Assembly (NCBI RefSeq): GCF_000168975.1
Contig: NZ_AAUW01000026.1
Location: forward strand, 39,058 to 103,057
Direction of reading: 5' to 3'
Length of the DNA: 64,000 bases
Origin: Roseibium aggregatum IAM 12614
Lineage (GTDB): Bacteria > Pseudomonadota > Alphaproteobacteria > Rhizobiales > Stappiaceae
Of this stretch, positions 34,842-43,303 are shown piece after piece (positions within the stretch are counted from its first letter, which is position 1; each line of letters starts with the position of its first letter). Below the pieces are notes generated by a model. That model had not been told where the DNA came from. It saw only the letters and a list, made by a program, of their open reading frames with translations, and searched no databases. The translations under genes were made by a program, and so were the position numbers.

Positions 34842-35528
34842 ATGAAGGATGGACCGGACATTGCGCGCATCGGCGCCTTGATGGGCGACCCGGCCCGCGC
34901 CAACATCCTGTGTGCGCTTTTGAGCGGCAAGGCCCTGACAGCGACGGAACTGGCAACCGAAGCCGGCATCACCGGCCAGACGGCCAGCTCGCACTTAAAG
35001 AAACTGATGGAAGGCGGCTTGCTGACCCAGGCCAAACAGGGCCGGCACCGCTATTTCACCCTGGCAGGCCCGGAGGTCGGGGCCGTGCTGGAAGCCGTCA
35101 TGGGCCTTGCCGCCCGCAAGGGCCATCTGCGCACGCGTACCGGCCCCAGAGACCCGCAGATGCGGGCTGCCCGCGTGTGCTACGACCATCTGGCCGGCGA
35201 TATGGCGGTGCGCATTTTCGACAGCCTGCAGAAGCGCGGGTTCCTCGCCGTCTCGACGGACAAGGGCGGCATCGCCCTGACAGACGACGGGGCCGGCTTC
35301 GTTTCAAGCATCGGCATTGATCTGGATACGCTCTCTGCAAGCCGCCGTCCTTTGTGTCGCGCATGCCTGGACTGGAGCGAACGGCGCAACCATCTGGCTG
35401 GCGGTTTGGGTGCCGCGCTTCTCACCCGCTTCACCGACAGCGGCTGGCTGCGCCAGGAACCCTCCAGTCGGATCGTGCATGTTTCGCCGAAAGGCGAGGC
35501 TGAGCTGAAGAAGCTGTTTCAGGTTTAG
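34842..35528 (+). CDS. ArsR-type winged-helix regulator with C-terminal domain
   Basis: About 228 residues. The N-terminal 90 residues are an ArsR helix-turn-helix: IGALMGDPARANILCALL, ALTATELATEAGITGQTASSHLKKL and QAKQGRHRYF. The C-terminal ~130 residues include RVCYDHLAGDMAVRIFDSL and CRACLDWSERRNHLAGGLG, with a cysteine pair that could sense metal or electrophiles. ATG 34842 has GGAGAG upstream. It probably represses the divergent NIPSNAP-ABM-EamA genes (inference). Confidence 0.88.
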   Translation: MKDGPDIARIGALMGDPARANILCALLSGKALTATELATEAGITGQTASSHLKKLMEGGLLTQAKQGRHRYFTLAGPEVGAVLEAVMGLAARKGHLRTRTGPRDPQMRAARVCYDHLAGDMAVRIFDSLQKRGFLAVSTDKGGIALTDDGAGFVSSIGIDLDTLSASRRPLCRACLDWSERRNHLAGGLGAALLTRFTDSGWLRQEPSSRIVHVSPKGEAELKKLFQV

Positions 35529-35650
35529 GGAGCGGCCACAGGCAACTCGGGCAGAGGGTGGTGCCTTCCGACCCACATAGTTCGACCATCACCGAAGCAA
35601 TTACCTGCATTCGCTCCCTATGATCGCCATGAACGTTCAAGGAGATCGCA

Positions 35651-36292
35651 ATGGACCCGTATTCGACGTATCTGCCTGGAATCCTTCTCGCCTATTCCGC
35701 CTTTCTCTTGGGAATTCTCAGCCCGGGCCCGAATGTTCTCGCGGTCATGGGAACGTCGATGAGCGTTGGACGTACGTCCGGCCTCGCACTGGCGTTCGGT
35801 GTTGCCTTCGGGTCGCTCACGTGGGCGACCCTTACGGTGCTCGGGCTCTCCGCCCTGCTGGGGGCTTATGCTTCGGCCTTGACGGCAATCAAGATCGCCG
35901 GAGGGTTCTATCTGCTCTGGCTGGCCTTCAAGGCGTTCCGGGCAGCCCGCTCCGCTCAGGATACCAGCGCACGGGAACTTGCCGGCGGCAGGCGCTCCCC
36001 TGCCGGTTACCTGATCCGCGGATACGTTATTCAGATGACCAACCCGAAGGCCGCACTGGCCTGGATCGCCGTCATCTCGCTCGGCCTGCAGCCTGGGGCA
36101 CCTGGATGGGTCGCCGTGGTCATCGTCCTGGGGACCTTCCTCCTGTCCACCGCAATCCACATGCTCTACGCGCTGGCATTCTCGACCCCGTTCATGGTGA
36201 GGATCTACGGCAAGGCCCGTCGCGGTATTCAGACCTTGCTCGGATGCTTCTTCGCCTTTGCCGGCGTGAAGCTCCTTCTCAGCAGAACCTGA
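35651..36292 (+). CDS. LysE/RhtB family amino acid exporter
   Basis: A 213-residue six-helix exporter. The N-terminal signature FLLGILSPGPNVLAVMGTSMSVGR, the middle GGFYLLWLAFKAFR and IQMTNPKAALAWIAVI mark the RhtB group. It exports amino acids such as homoserine, threonine or leucine; which one is unknown. A strong site (AAGGAG) precedes ATG 35651 and a terminator follows. Confidence 0.92.
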   Translation: MDPYSTYLPGILLAYSAFLLGILSPGPNVLAVMGTSMSVGRTSGLALAFGVAFGSLTWATLTVLGLSALLGAYASALTAIKIAGGFYLLWLAFKAFRAARSAQDTSARELAGGRRSPAGYLIRGYVIQMTNPKAALAWIAVISLGLQPGAPGWVAVVIVLGTFLLSTAIHMLYALAFSTPFMVRIYGKARRGIQTLLGCFFAFAGVKLLLSRT

Positions 36293-36308
36293 TCCCCCGC
36301 CAACAAAC

Positions 36309-36336
36309 AAAAAGCCCGGCCGAAGCCGGGCTTTTC
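36309..36336 (+). terminator. Intrinsic terminator after the LysE exporter
   Basis: AAAGCCCGGC (36311-36320) pairs with GCCGGGCTTT (36325-36334) around a CGAA loop, with A and T runs on the two sides; it can act in both directions. Confidence 0.9.
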
Positions 36337-36424
36337 TTGAAGTGTGGGCAGACGCCTGGGGCTAACGAGGCGCCCGGTGATCTTGTTCTTGCTTCTTGGG
36401 GCCAAATTCGGGGTGCGGCCCAGC

Positions 36425-36568
36425 TCAAAGAGACCGAATGGTCTCCTGAACCTTAGGCAGAGCTTCACGCCAGGAGCGGTAAAGCCGTGACGGCAACCAC
36501 GCAAGGCGGTCCCGGTTGTAGTCCTGGCGATGCTGAACCAGCATTATCTTGGCAATTTGCACAGTCAT
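36425..36568 (-). CDS. Small basic protein (47 aa), unknown
   Basis: 47 residues, MTVQIAKIMLVQHRQDY at the start and RLAWLPSRLYRSWREAL near the end. It is basic, Trp- and Arg-rich and probably amphipathic. It recalls small DUF1127-type proteins in size and charge but lacks their DIG motif. AAGGAG lies 6 nt before ATG 36568, the main reason to call it a gene. It precedes no partner; a palindromic site lies ~75 bp upstream. Confidence 0.6.
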   Translation of the reverse strand: MTVQIAKIMLVQHRQDYNRDRLAWLPSRLYRSWREALPKVQETIRSL

Positions 36569-36639
36569 GTTTTTCTCCTTTGGTGTGCGCAGAACCTTGA
36601 TCGGCACTCACCTGATAGAGCATATGTTAGCGCACTGCG

Positions 36640-36667
36640 TGCACATTACAAGAGCGCACAATGTGCA
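36640..36667. promoter_or_regulatory. Inverted repeat upstream of the small protein gene
   Basis: TGCACATT (36640-36647) is matched by AATGTGCA (36660-36667) across 12 bp, in an AT-richer interval between metH and the small protein. It is a candidate operator. Confidence 0.45.
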
Positions 36668-36717
36668 TATTCTCAAAAATTTGCGTTATTTTTCTTACGT
36701 CATTTAATTCGTTGCAG

Positions 36718-36757
36718 AAATTAAATAGCCTCCCGCATGCGGCACGCGGGAGGCTAT
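36718..36757 (-). terminator. Terminator after metH
   Basis: A 12-bp stem (ATAGCCTCCCGC 36725-36736 with GCGGGAGGCTAT 36746-36757) lies 30 bp past the metH stop and is followed on the minus strand by TTAATTTCTG. Confidence 0.85.
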
Positions 36758-36786
36758 CGTTTTCAAACTGGAAACAGGCTTCGAAA

Positions 36787-39700
36787 TTACTCGGCGGCGA
36801 CCATCCGGGCCGGGTCGTAATTGAGAATCGGAGCCAGCCAGCGTTCGGCATAAGCCAGGTCCCAACCTTTGCGTGCGGCGTAATCCTCGACCTGGTCCTT
36901 TTCGATCTTGCCAACGCCGAAGTAGTGGCTGTCCGCATGGCCGAAGTAGAGCCCGGAAACGGAAGAGCCCGGCAGCATGGCCTTGCTCTCGGTCAACTGA
37001 ATGCCGGTCAGGCGTTCAGCGTCGAGCAGCTGGAACAATGTATCCTTTTCCGTATGGTCCGGCTGGGCCGGATAGCCCGGCGCCGGGCGAATGCCCTGGT
37101 ATTTTTCCGCGATGATGTCCTCGATGGACAGGCTCTCATCCGCCGCATAGCCCCAAAGCTCCGTCCGCACGATCTGGTGCAGCTTCTCGGCGAAGGCTTC
37201 CGCCAGACGGTCCGCCAGAGCCTGGGAGAGGATCTTGTTGTAGTCGTCCGACTCCCTGGCGTACCGTGCCGCCAGCTCGTCCTCGCCATGACCGGCCGTC
37301 ACCGCAAAACCGCCGATCCAGTCGGAAATTCCGCTGTCCACAGGCGCAACGAAATCGCTGAGAGCGATATTGGCGCGGCCGCCCGCGCTCCGTGTCATCT
37401 GCTGACGCAGCGTGTGGAAGGTCGCCAGCGTATCGCTGCGGCTCTCATCGGTGAAGACACGCACGTCATCGCCAACCGCGTTGGCCGGCCACAGGCTCGC
37501 GACCCCGCGTGCCGTCAGCAGCTTCTTCTCCACGATCTCGTCCAGCATGCGCCGGGCATCGTCGAAAAGCGCCCTTGCGGCCGGGCCATAGCGATTGTCA
37601 GTCAGCACCGCCGGATAACGGCCCTTGATCTCCCATGTGGAGAAGAAGGGCGTCCAGTCGATGAACGGTACGAGCTCTTCCAGCGGGAACGCGTCAAAGA
37701 CGGTCGTCCCCGGTTTTTTCGGCGCCACCGGCTGCTTGCCCTGGAAGTCTGCCTTGAAGGCGTTGTCCCGCGCGGCTTTCAGCGAGGTGCGCTGCTGCGC
37801 ACCCCGGCCGGCCGCATGTTTCTCGGCAATATCTGCATATTCGGCGCGCACATCGGCATAATATGGCGCGCGGCCGCCTTCGCTCATCAGCTTGGAGGCA
37901 ACACCGACAGCCCGGCCCGCATCGGTGACATAGATTGCCTGTCCGCGGGCATAGTTCGGGTGGATCTTCACCGCCGTATGGATCTTGGACGTGGTCGCCC
38001 CGCCGATCAGAAGCGGCACGTCGAGCCCTTCACGTTCCAGTTCGGCGGCAACGTGGCACATTTCGTCCAGCGACGGCGTGATCAGGCCGGACAGCCCGAT
38101 CATGTCGACCTTTTCCTGACGCGCGGTATCGAGGATCTTCGCTGCCGGCACCATGACGCCGAGATCGATCACCTCGAAGTTGTTGCACTGAAGCACGACG
38201 CCGACGATGTTCTTGCCGATGTCGTGCACATCGCCCTTCACCGTCGCCATCAGGATCTTGCCGGCGGAAGAATGACCCGTCTGGCCCAGTTCTTCCTTTT
38301 CCTTTTCCATGAACGGCATCAGATAGGCGACCGCCTTCTTCATGACGCGGGCAGACTTGACCACTTGCGGCAGGAACATCTGACCGGAGCCGAAGAGGTC
38401 GCCGACCACATTCATGCCGTCCATCAGCGGGCCTTCGATCACATGAAGAGGCCGGTCGAAGGCCTGGCGGGCTTCCTCTGTGTCTTCTTCCACGTAATCG
38501 GCAATGCCGTGAACGAGCGCGTGTTCCAGGCGCTTGGCAACACCCAAGGTGCGCCAGGTGAGATCGGCTTCCCTTTTCTTTCCGCCCTCGCCTTTCCAGC
38601 GCTCGGCCGCTTCCAGCATCCGGTCGGTGCTGTCCTTTCGCCGGTTGAGGACGACGTCCTCGCAAAGCTCGCGCAGCTCGGTTTCCAGATCGTTGTAGAC
38701 CGCAAGCTGGCCGGCGTTGACGATGCCCATGTCCATGCCGCGCTTGATGGCGTGGTAAAGGAAGACAGAGTGCATTGCCTCGCGCACGGCTTCATTGCCG
38801 CGGAACGAGAACGACAGGTTCGACACGCCGCCCGACACATGGGCGTGCGGCAGGTTCTCGCGGATCCAGCCGGTCGCCTCGATGAAGTCCACGCCGTAGT
38901 TATTGTGTTCCTCGATGCCTGTGGCAACAGCGAAGATGTTCGGGTCGAAAATGATGTCTTCCGGCGGAAAGCCGACCTTTTCGGTCAGGATCTTGTAGGA
39001 GCGCGCACAGATCTCGGTCTTGCGCTCGAAAGTGTCCGCCTGCCCCTTCTCATCGAAGGCCATGACGACGACCGCGGCGCCGTAACGGCGGACTTTCTTC
39101 GCCTGCTCGATAAAGGCTTCTTCACCTTCCTTCATCGAGATGGAGTTCACGACACCCTTGCCCTGAATGCACTTGAGACCCGCTTCGATGACCGTCCACT
39201 TGGAACTGTCGATCATGATCGGCACCTTGGCGATATCCGGCTCGGCGGCCACCAGGTTCAGGAACGTGACCATGGCTTCCTCGGAATCGAGCAGGCCTTC
39301 GTCCATATTGATGTCGATGATCTGTGCGCCGTTTTCCACCTGCTGGCGGGCAACCTCGAGCGCGGTCGGGTAGTCACCCTCCTTGATCAGCTTGCGGAAC
39401 CTGGCCGAGCCGGTGACGTTGGTCCGTTCGCCGACGTTGACGAAGTTGGTCTCCTTCGTCACCACGAACGGCTCCAGGCCGGACAGACGCATGTGAACGT
39501 CGATTTCCGGTATCTCGCGCGGTTTCTTGTCCGAAACAGCCTCGGCGATCGCCTTGATGTGCGCAGGCGTGGTGCCGCAGCAGCCGCCGACAACATTGAC
39601 GAGACCGGCGGAGGCGAATTCCTCGATCAGGCCCGCCATATGTTCCGGGCTCTCGTCATATTCGCCGAATTCGTTCGGCAGCCCGGCGTTCGGATAGGCG

Positions 39701-40515
39701 CAGACAAGTGTGTCGGCAACACGGCCGAGTTCGTCCACATGGGCGCGCATTTCCTTGGCGCCAAGTGCGCAGTTCAGGCCGATGGTCAGCGGGTTCGTGT
39801 GGCGGACAGAATTCCAGAAGGCTTCCGGCGTCTGACCGGAAAGCGTCCGGCCCGAAAGGTCGGTGATCGTACCGGAAATCATCACCGGCAGGATCTTGCC
39901 GGTTTCCTCGAAGACCTCATCAACGGCAAACAAGGCCGCCTTGGCATTCAGCGTATCGAAGATGGTTTCAACCAGGATGATATCCGCGCCACCGGCAATG
40001 AGCCCGCGTGTGGCTTCGGCGTAGGCGATGCGAAGATCGTCAAAGGAAACAGCGCGGTAGCCCGGATTGTTCACATCTGGCGAGATCGATGCCGTCCGGT
40101 TGGTCGGGCCGAGGGCACCGGCCACGAAGCGCGGCCGCGAAGGATCCTGCGCCATGACCTTGTCGCAGGCTTCGCGCGCGAGTTTCGCACTCTCGAAGTT
40201 CAGCTCATAGGCCAGCTCTTCCATGCCGTAATCGGCCTGGGCAATCGTCGTGGAGGAGAAGGTGTTGGTCTCGACGATGTCGGCACCGGCTTCCAGATAG
40301 TCGACATGGATCTTTCGGATCGCGTCCGGCTGGGTCAGGCTCAGAAGATCGTTGTTGCCCTTGATGTCGCTCGGCCAGTCCTTGAAGCGGTCGCCGCGAT
40401 AGGCCGCTTCGTCCAGTTTCAGAAGCTGGATTTCCGTGCCCATGGCACCGTCAAGGACGAGAATACGGGTCTTGGCGAGGTCACGGAGGCGCTCGAAGGC
40501 GTCTGACTTGATCAC
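36787..40515 (-). CDS. metH: Cobalamin-dependent methionine synthase
   Basis: A 1242-residue MetH, full length (E. coli ~1227). The homocysteine domain (1-~325) has the zinc cysteines in GLNCALGA and GGCCGTTP; the methyltetrahydrofolate domain (~350-620) begins VGERTNVTGSARF; the cobalamin domain has the lower-ligand motif GDVHDIGKNIVG (~760); the reactivation domain (~900-1240) binds SAM (RPAPGYPAQPDH). It transfers methyl from 5-methyl-THF to homocysteine. The start is GTG at 40515 with AAGGAA upstream. metF and a SahR-like regulator lie upstream on the same strand, making a methionine-cycle group. Confidence 0.97.
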   Translation of the reverse strand: MIKSDAFERLRDLAKTRILVLDGAMGTEIQLLKLDEAAYRGDRFKDWPSDIKGNNDLLSLTQPDAIRKIHVDYLEAGADIVETNTFSSTTIAQADYGMEELAYELNFESAKLAREACDKVMAQDPSRPRFVAGALGPTNRTASISPDVNNPGYRAVSFDDLRIAYAEATRGLIAGGADIILVETIFDTLNAKAALFAVDEVFEETGKILPVMISGTITDLSGRTLSGQTPEAFWNSVRHTNPLTIGLNCALGAKEMRAHVDELGRVADTLVCAYPNAGLPNEFGEYDESPEHMAGLIEEFASAGLVNVVGGCCGTTPAHIKAIAEAVSDKKPREIPEIDVHMRLSGLEPFVVTKETNFVNVGERTNVTGSARFRKLIKEGDYPTALEVARQQVENGAQIIDINMDEGLLDSEEAMVTFLNLVAAEPDIAKVPIMIDSSKWTVIEAGLKCIQGKGVVNSISMKEGEEAFIEQAKKVRRYGAAVVVMAFDEKGQADTFERKTEICARSYKILTEKVGFPPEDIIFDPNIFAVATGIEEHNNYGVDFIEATGWIRENLPHAHVSGGVSNLSFSFRGNEAVREAMHSVFLYHAIKRGMDMGIVNAGQLAVYNDLETELRELCEDVVLNRRKDSTDRMLEAAERWKGEGGKKREADLTWRTLGVAKRLEHALVHGIADYVEEDTEEARQAFDRPLHVIEGPLMDGMNVVGDLFGSGQMFLPQVVKSARVMKKAVAYLMPFMEKEKEELGQTGHSSAGKILMATVKGDVHDIGKNIVGVVLQCNNFEVIDLGVMVPAAKILDTARQEKVDMIGLSGLITPSLDEMCHVAAELEREGLDVPLLIGGATTSKIHTAVKIHPNYARGQAIYVTDAGRAVGVASKLMSEGGRAPYYADVRAEYADIAEKHAAGRGAQQRTSLKAARDNAFKADFQGKQPVAPKKPGTTVFDAFPLEELVPFIDWTPFFSTWEIKGRYPAVLTDNRYGPAARALFDDARRMLDEIVEKKLLTARGVASLWPANAVGDDVRVFTDESRSDTLATFHTLRQQMTRSAGGRANIALSDFVAPVDSGISDWIGGFAVTAGHGEDELAARYARESDDYNKILSQALADRLAEAFAEKLHQIVRTELWGYAADESLSIEDIIAEKYQGIRPAPGYPAQPDHTEKDTLFQLLDAERLTGIQLTESKAMLPGSSVSGLYFGHADSHYFGVGKIEKDQVEDYAARKGWDLAYAERWLAPILNYDPARMVAAE

Positions 40516-40593
40516 GGGGTTTCCTTCCGGAAATATCTGTTGGTTTGGCCGGCTCTGGCCGGCGCGATTTCAAATTGGCGACCGGACAGCGCG

Positions 40594-40878
40594 TCAGCTA
40601 TCGCGATCGGTATCGTTGTAGGAGGCGTCCCAGAACTTGGTGCGGCTGTGAACGTCGTCATCGGTCGGGTGCCAGTCGTCGCCGCGGGCCTCATAGACGG
40701 CCAGCAGCCCCAGAATTTCGAGCGCCGAATGGCCTCGGAACTCATGGTCCTTGTCTGAAGCGACGATCAGACGATTTTTGTCCGCGCCCATGTCAACGAC
40801 ATGAAGCTCGAACCCCTTCTCCCGCAGCACCGCATAAGCGGTCGTTTCAATGGCATCGGCAGTGCTTAACTTGATCAT
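40594..40878 (-). CDS. Small protein of unknown function between metF and metH
   Basis: 94 residues, beginning MIKLSTADAIETTAYAVLREKG with FRGHSALEILGLLAVYEARGDDW in the middle and an acidic, Asp-rich end. No signal peptide or membrane segment. It lies 78 bp upstream of metH and 183 bp after metF on the same strand. A role in the methionine cycle is suggested only by position. I do not recognise a family. Confidence 0.75.
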   Translation of the reverse strand: MIKLSTADAIETTAYAVLREKGFELHVVDMGADKNRLIVASDKDHEFRGHSALEILGLLAVYEARGDDWHPTDDDVHSRTKFWDASYNDTDRDS

Positions 40879-41061
40879 CTCGCTCCGCTTCCCGCTTTGT
40901 TTCCGACCATTCCTGTTCCGAACACTGCAGCTTGTCTCGGCTGCGCGGATGCCCCCCCGACCCCGACCCAATGACGGGCAAAGGACCAGGGGTGGGGGAA
41001 CCCGCTCTCATTCAAAAAACGCCAGCTCGGTTCAGTCCCCGGCCCGGTTGCCTCGCGTCCC

Positions 41062-41976
41062 TCAGGCTGCGAGGGTTTCCTTGGTTTCCGGCTTGCCCAT
41101 GCCCAGCATGTGACAGATGGCGAACGTCAGGTCGGCCCGGTTCATGGTGTAGAAGTGGAAGTCGTTGATGCCGCGGTCGACAAGGTCCATCACCTGTTCG
41201 CAGGCAACCGAAACGCCGACCAGCTTCCGGGTTTCCGGGTCATTGGACAGACCGGCAAAGCGCCGGGCCAGCCACTGCGGAATGGACGTTCCGCATTTGG
41301 CGGAAAACACCATCGTCTGTTCGAAATTGTGGATCGGCAGAATGCCCGGGATCACCGGAATGTTGATGCCGGCAGCCGCAATCCGATCCAGGTAATCGTC
41401 GAACAGGTCGTTGTCGAAGAAGTACTGGGTGATGATCCGGTCTGCCCCAGCATCGACCTTGCGCTTCAGATTGTCGATCTCTTTCTGCCAGTTACCGCTT
41501 TCCGGGTGTCTTTCCGGATAACCGGAAACGGAAATATCGAAATTGGCGATCTTCTTGACGCCTTCCACCAGATCGGAGGCATAGGCATAACCTTCCGGGT
41601 GAGGCACATAGCGCGAGCCGATGCCGTCGAGCGGGTCGCCGCGCAGCGCCACCAGATGGCGCACACCCAGATCCCAATAATCCTTGACGATCGTATCGAT
41701 TTCACTGCGCGCTGCACCCACACAGGTCAGATGCGCGGCCGGTGCGAGCTCGGTTTCCTTCAGGATCCGTTCGACGGTGCGGTGCGTGCGCTCACGGGTA
41801 GAGCCGCCGGCGCCATAGGTGACGGACACGAAGGACGGGCTGAGCGGCGCCAGCCGCTGCACCGTCTGCCACAGCGTCTCGGCCATCTTGTCGGACTTCG
41901 GCGGAAAAAACTCGAACGAAGCCGTGATCGGCGACGGTGCGGCCTGATGAGACCGGCGGTTGGAAAAGGCTGTCAT
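41062..41976 (-). CDS. metF: 5,10-methylenetetrahydrofolate reductase
   Basis: A 304-residue flavoprotein that makes 5-methyl-THF for MetH. Family motifs are ASFEFFPPKSDKM (catalytic Glu), SVTYGAGGSTRERT, LTCVGAARSEID, LVALRGDP, ADRIITQYFFDNDLF and PGILPIHN. ATG 41976 begins 1 bp after the stop of the SahR-like gene, so the two are co-transcribed. Typical bacterial length (~300). Confidence 0.96.
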   Translation of the reverse strand: MTAFSNRRSHQAAPSPITASFEFFPPKSDKMAETLWQTVQRLAPLSPSFVSVTYGAGGSTRERTHRTVERILKETELAPAAHLTCVGAARSEIDTIVKDYWDLGVRHLVALRGDPLDGIGSRYVPHPEGYAYASDLVEGVKKIANFDISVSGYPERHPESGNWQKEIDNLKRKVDAGADRIITQYFFDNDLFDDYLDRIAAAGINIPVIPGILPIHNFEQTMVFSAKCGTSIPQWLARRFAGLSNDPETRKLVGVSVACEQVMDLVDRGINDFHFYTMNRADLTFAICHMLGMGKPETKETLAA

Positions 41977-41977
41977 G

Positions 41978-43000
41978 TTAGGCGACCTCTCGGGACGTGT
42001 CTCGGGCAGGCAGGTCGGTGACAATTCGGCGGTCACGCGCAAGCCAAAGGGTTACAGTAAGGTTGGTGTCATTGCCGTCTCCCGGAACAAGATCGGTGAC
42101 CTGTTCCAGGTCCAGTTCGAGCGTTTCAAGCCAACGCTCCATCTGATCATGGGCAAAGCCCAGACGGCGGTGCGCGTGTTTCTCGCGCAGAAACTCCAGC
42201 TGATGCGGAGCGAAATCGATGATCAGAAGGCGGCCACCGGGACGCAGCGCACGGGCGGCCTCGTTGAGGGCCCTCGCCGGTTCGTCCAGGAAGTGCAGCA
42301 CCTGGTGGATCGCCACGACATCGAACGACCGTGGCGGAACGTTCAGCGCGTAAACGTCGCCGTGGCGAACCTGAGCGTTTGTCAGCCCGGCCTTGGCGAG
42401 ATTTGCACGAGCAACCGCAAGCATGTCATGCGAGGCATCGACACCGAGCGCCGTGACATACTGGTCGGCGAACACTTCCAGCAGTCGGCCGGTGCCTGTG
42501 CCCAGATCGAGGAACGATTGGAACGGCTTGTCGCCCAATGCCTTTCGCATCGCTGTCTCGACATCGTCTTCCGAAACATGCAGCGAGCGTTCCCGGTCCC
42601 AGGTCAGCGCGCGGGCGGCGAAATATGCCGCGGCTTCATCCGCCTTGGCCTTGCGGATCGCCTGGAACCGCTCCTGATCCGCAGCCAGCACCGGGTCTTC
42701 CCGGGAAATACGGGCAACAAGATCGCGGGCGAGCTGGCCTTCCGGGCCATCCGCCAGCCGGTAGTAGACCCAGGCCCCTTCCGGGAACCGCTGAATGAGA
42801 TCGGCTTCGGCCAGCAGCTTCAGGTGACGCGAAATGCGTGGCTGGCTCTGACCGAGGATCGCAGTCGCATCCTTCACAGTCAGCTCGCTTTCCGCCAGAA
42901 GCGCAATCAGTCTCAGGCGCGTTGCCTCACCCACCGCCCTCAGGGCGGCCAGGGTATCGTCAACGGACAGGGTCTGTTCTTCGGTCATCTGCTTCGCCAT
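41978..43000 (-). CDS. sahR: ArsR-type regulator fused to SAM-dependent methyltransferase (SahR-like)
   Basis: 340 residues. The ArsR winged helix occupies ~10-95 (LRAVGEATRLRLIALL, ILGQSQPRISRHLKLL). A class I methyltransferase fold follows (~135-330): SFLDLGTGTGRLLEVFA binds SAM or SAH, with GVDASHDMLAVAR, HGDVYAL and LRPGGRLLIIDF. Known SahR regulators of Proteobacteria sense S-adenosylhomocysteine to control the methionine cycle, and some alphaproteobacterial forms carry this fusion. It precedes metF by 1 bp. ATG 43000 is used; ATG 42988 is possible. The 20-bp palindrome just upstream is the likely autoregulatory operator. Confidence 0.88.
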   Translation of the reverse strand: MAKQMTEEQTLSVDDTLAALRAVGEATRLRLIALLAESELTVKDATAILGQSQPRISRHLKLLAEADLIQRFPEGAWVYYRLADGPEGQLARDLVARISREDPVLAADQERFQAIRKAKADEAAAYFAARALTWDRERSLHVSEDDVETAMRKALGDKPFQSFLDLGTGTGRLLEVFADQYVTALGVDASHDMLAVARANLAKAGLTNAQVRHGDVYALNVPPRSFDVVAIHQVLHFLDEPARALNEAARALRPGGRLLIIDFAPHQLEFLREKHAHRRLGFAHDQMERWLETLELDLEQVTDLVPGDGNDTNLTVTLWLARDRRIVTDLPARDTSREVA

Positions 43001-43008
43001 CAATGTCG

Positions 43009-43028
43009 ATATAAAGATATCTTTATAT
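43009..43028. promoter_or_regulatory. Perfect 20-bp palindrome, candidate SahR operator
   Basis: ATATAAAGAT at 43009-43018 is followed by its exact complement ATCTTTATAT at 43019-43028, 8 bp upstream of the regulator's start. It stands out as an AT island in GC-rich DNA. The place and the AAAGATATCTTT core suit an ArsR/SahR-type dimer site controlling the sahR-metF(-metH) genes. Confidence 0.75.
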
Positions 43029-43303
43029 GAAACTGAAGCGCCATGCAAGCGATCAAAACAAATGCGACACCGTTTGGTTCGTATTCGTCGAAATCGAGAC
43101 AGAGAGGAAAACAGGGAGAAGGAAAAGTCGAGCTGCCCGCTTCCAGCTACCGAGTAGGAACATCGGAACAAATGGAGCAGGGCAGCTTCGTGAACGGCGC
43201 ACCACCGTCGCCGCCCTTCGCCTGCACCCGGGCGGCTGCCCGGGCTTTACACGGCGGTTTCAGACCGGCACTCTCCCGCTTCTGCGGAAGCGCGAGCTCT
43301 GGC
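43029..43303. other. Non-coding interval between SahR-like and tcyN genes
   Basis: About 275 bases without a credible gene. It holds the promoter side of the SahR-like gene and a hairpin at 43227-43244 (CCCGGGC paired with GCCCGGG around four bases), which may help end the tcyN transcript although no T run follows on the minus strand. Confidence 0.5.

Noticed and set aside
36661..40506. 1281-codon open frame on the plus strand
   Set aside because: It is antisense to metH, whose domains and catalytic motifs are complete. High GC at third codon positions leaves long mirror frames.
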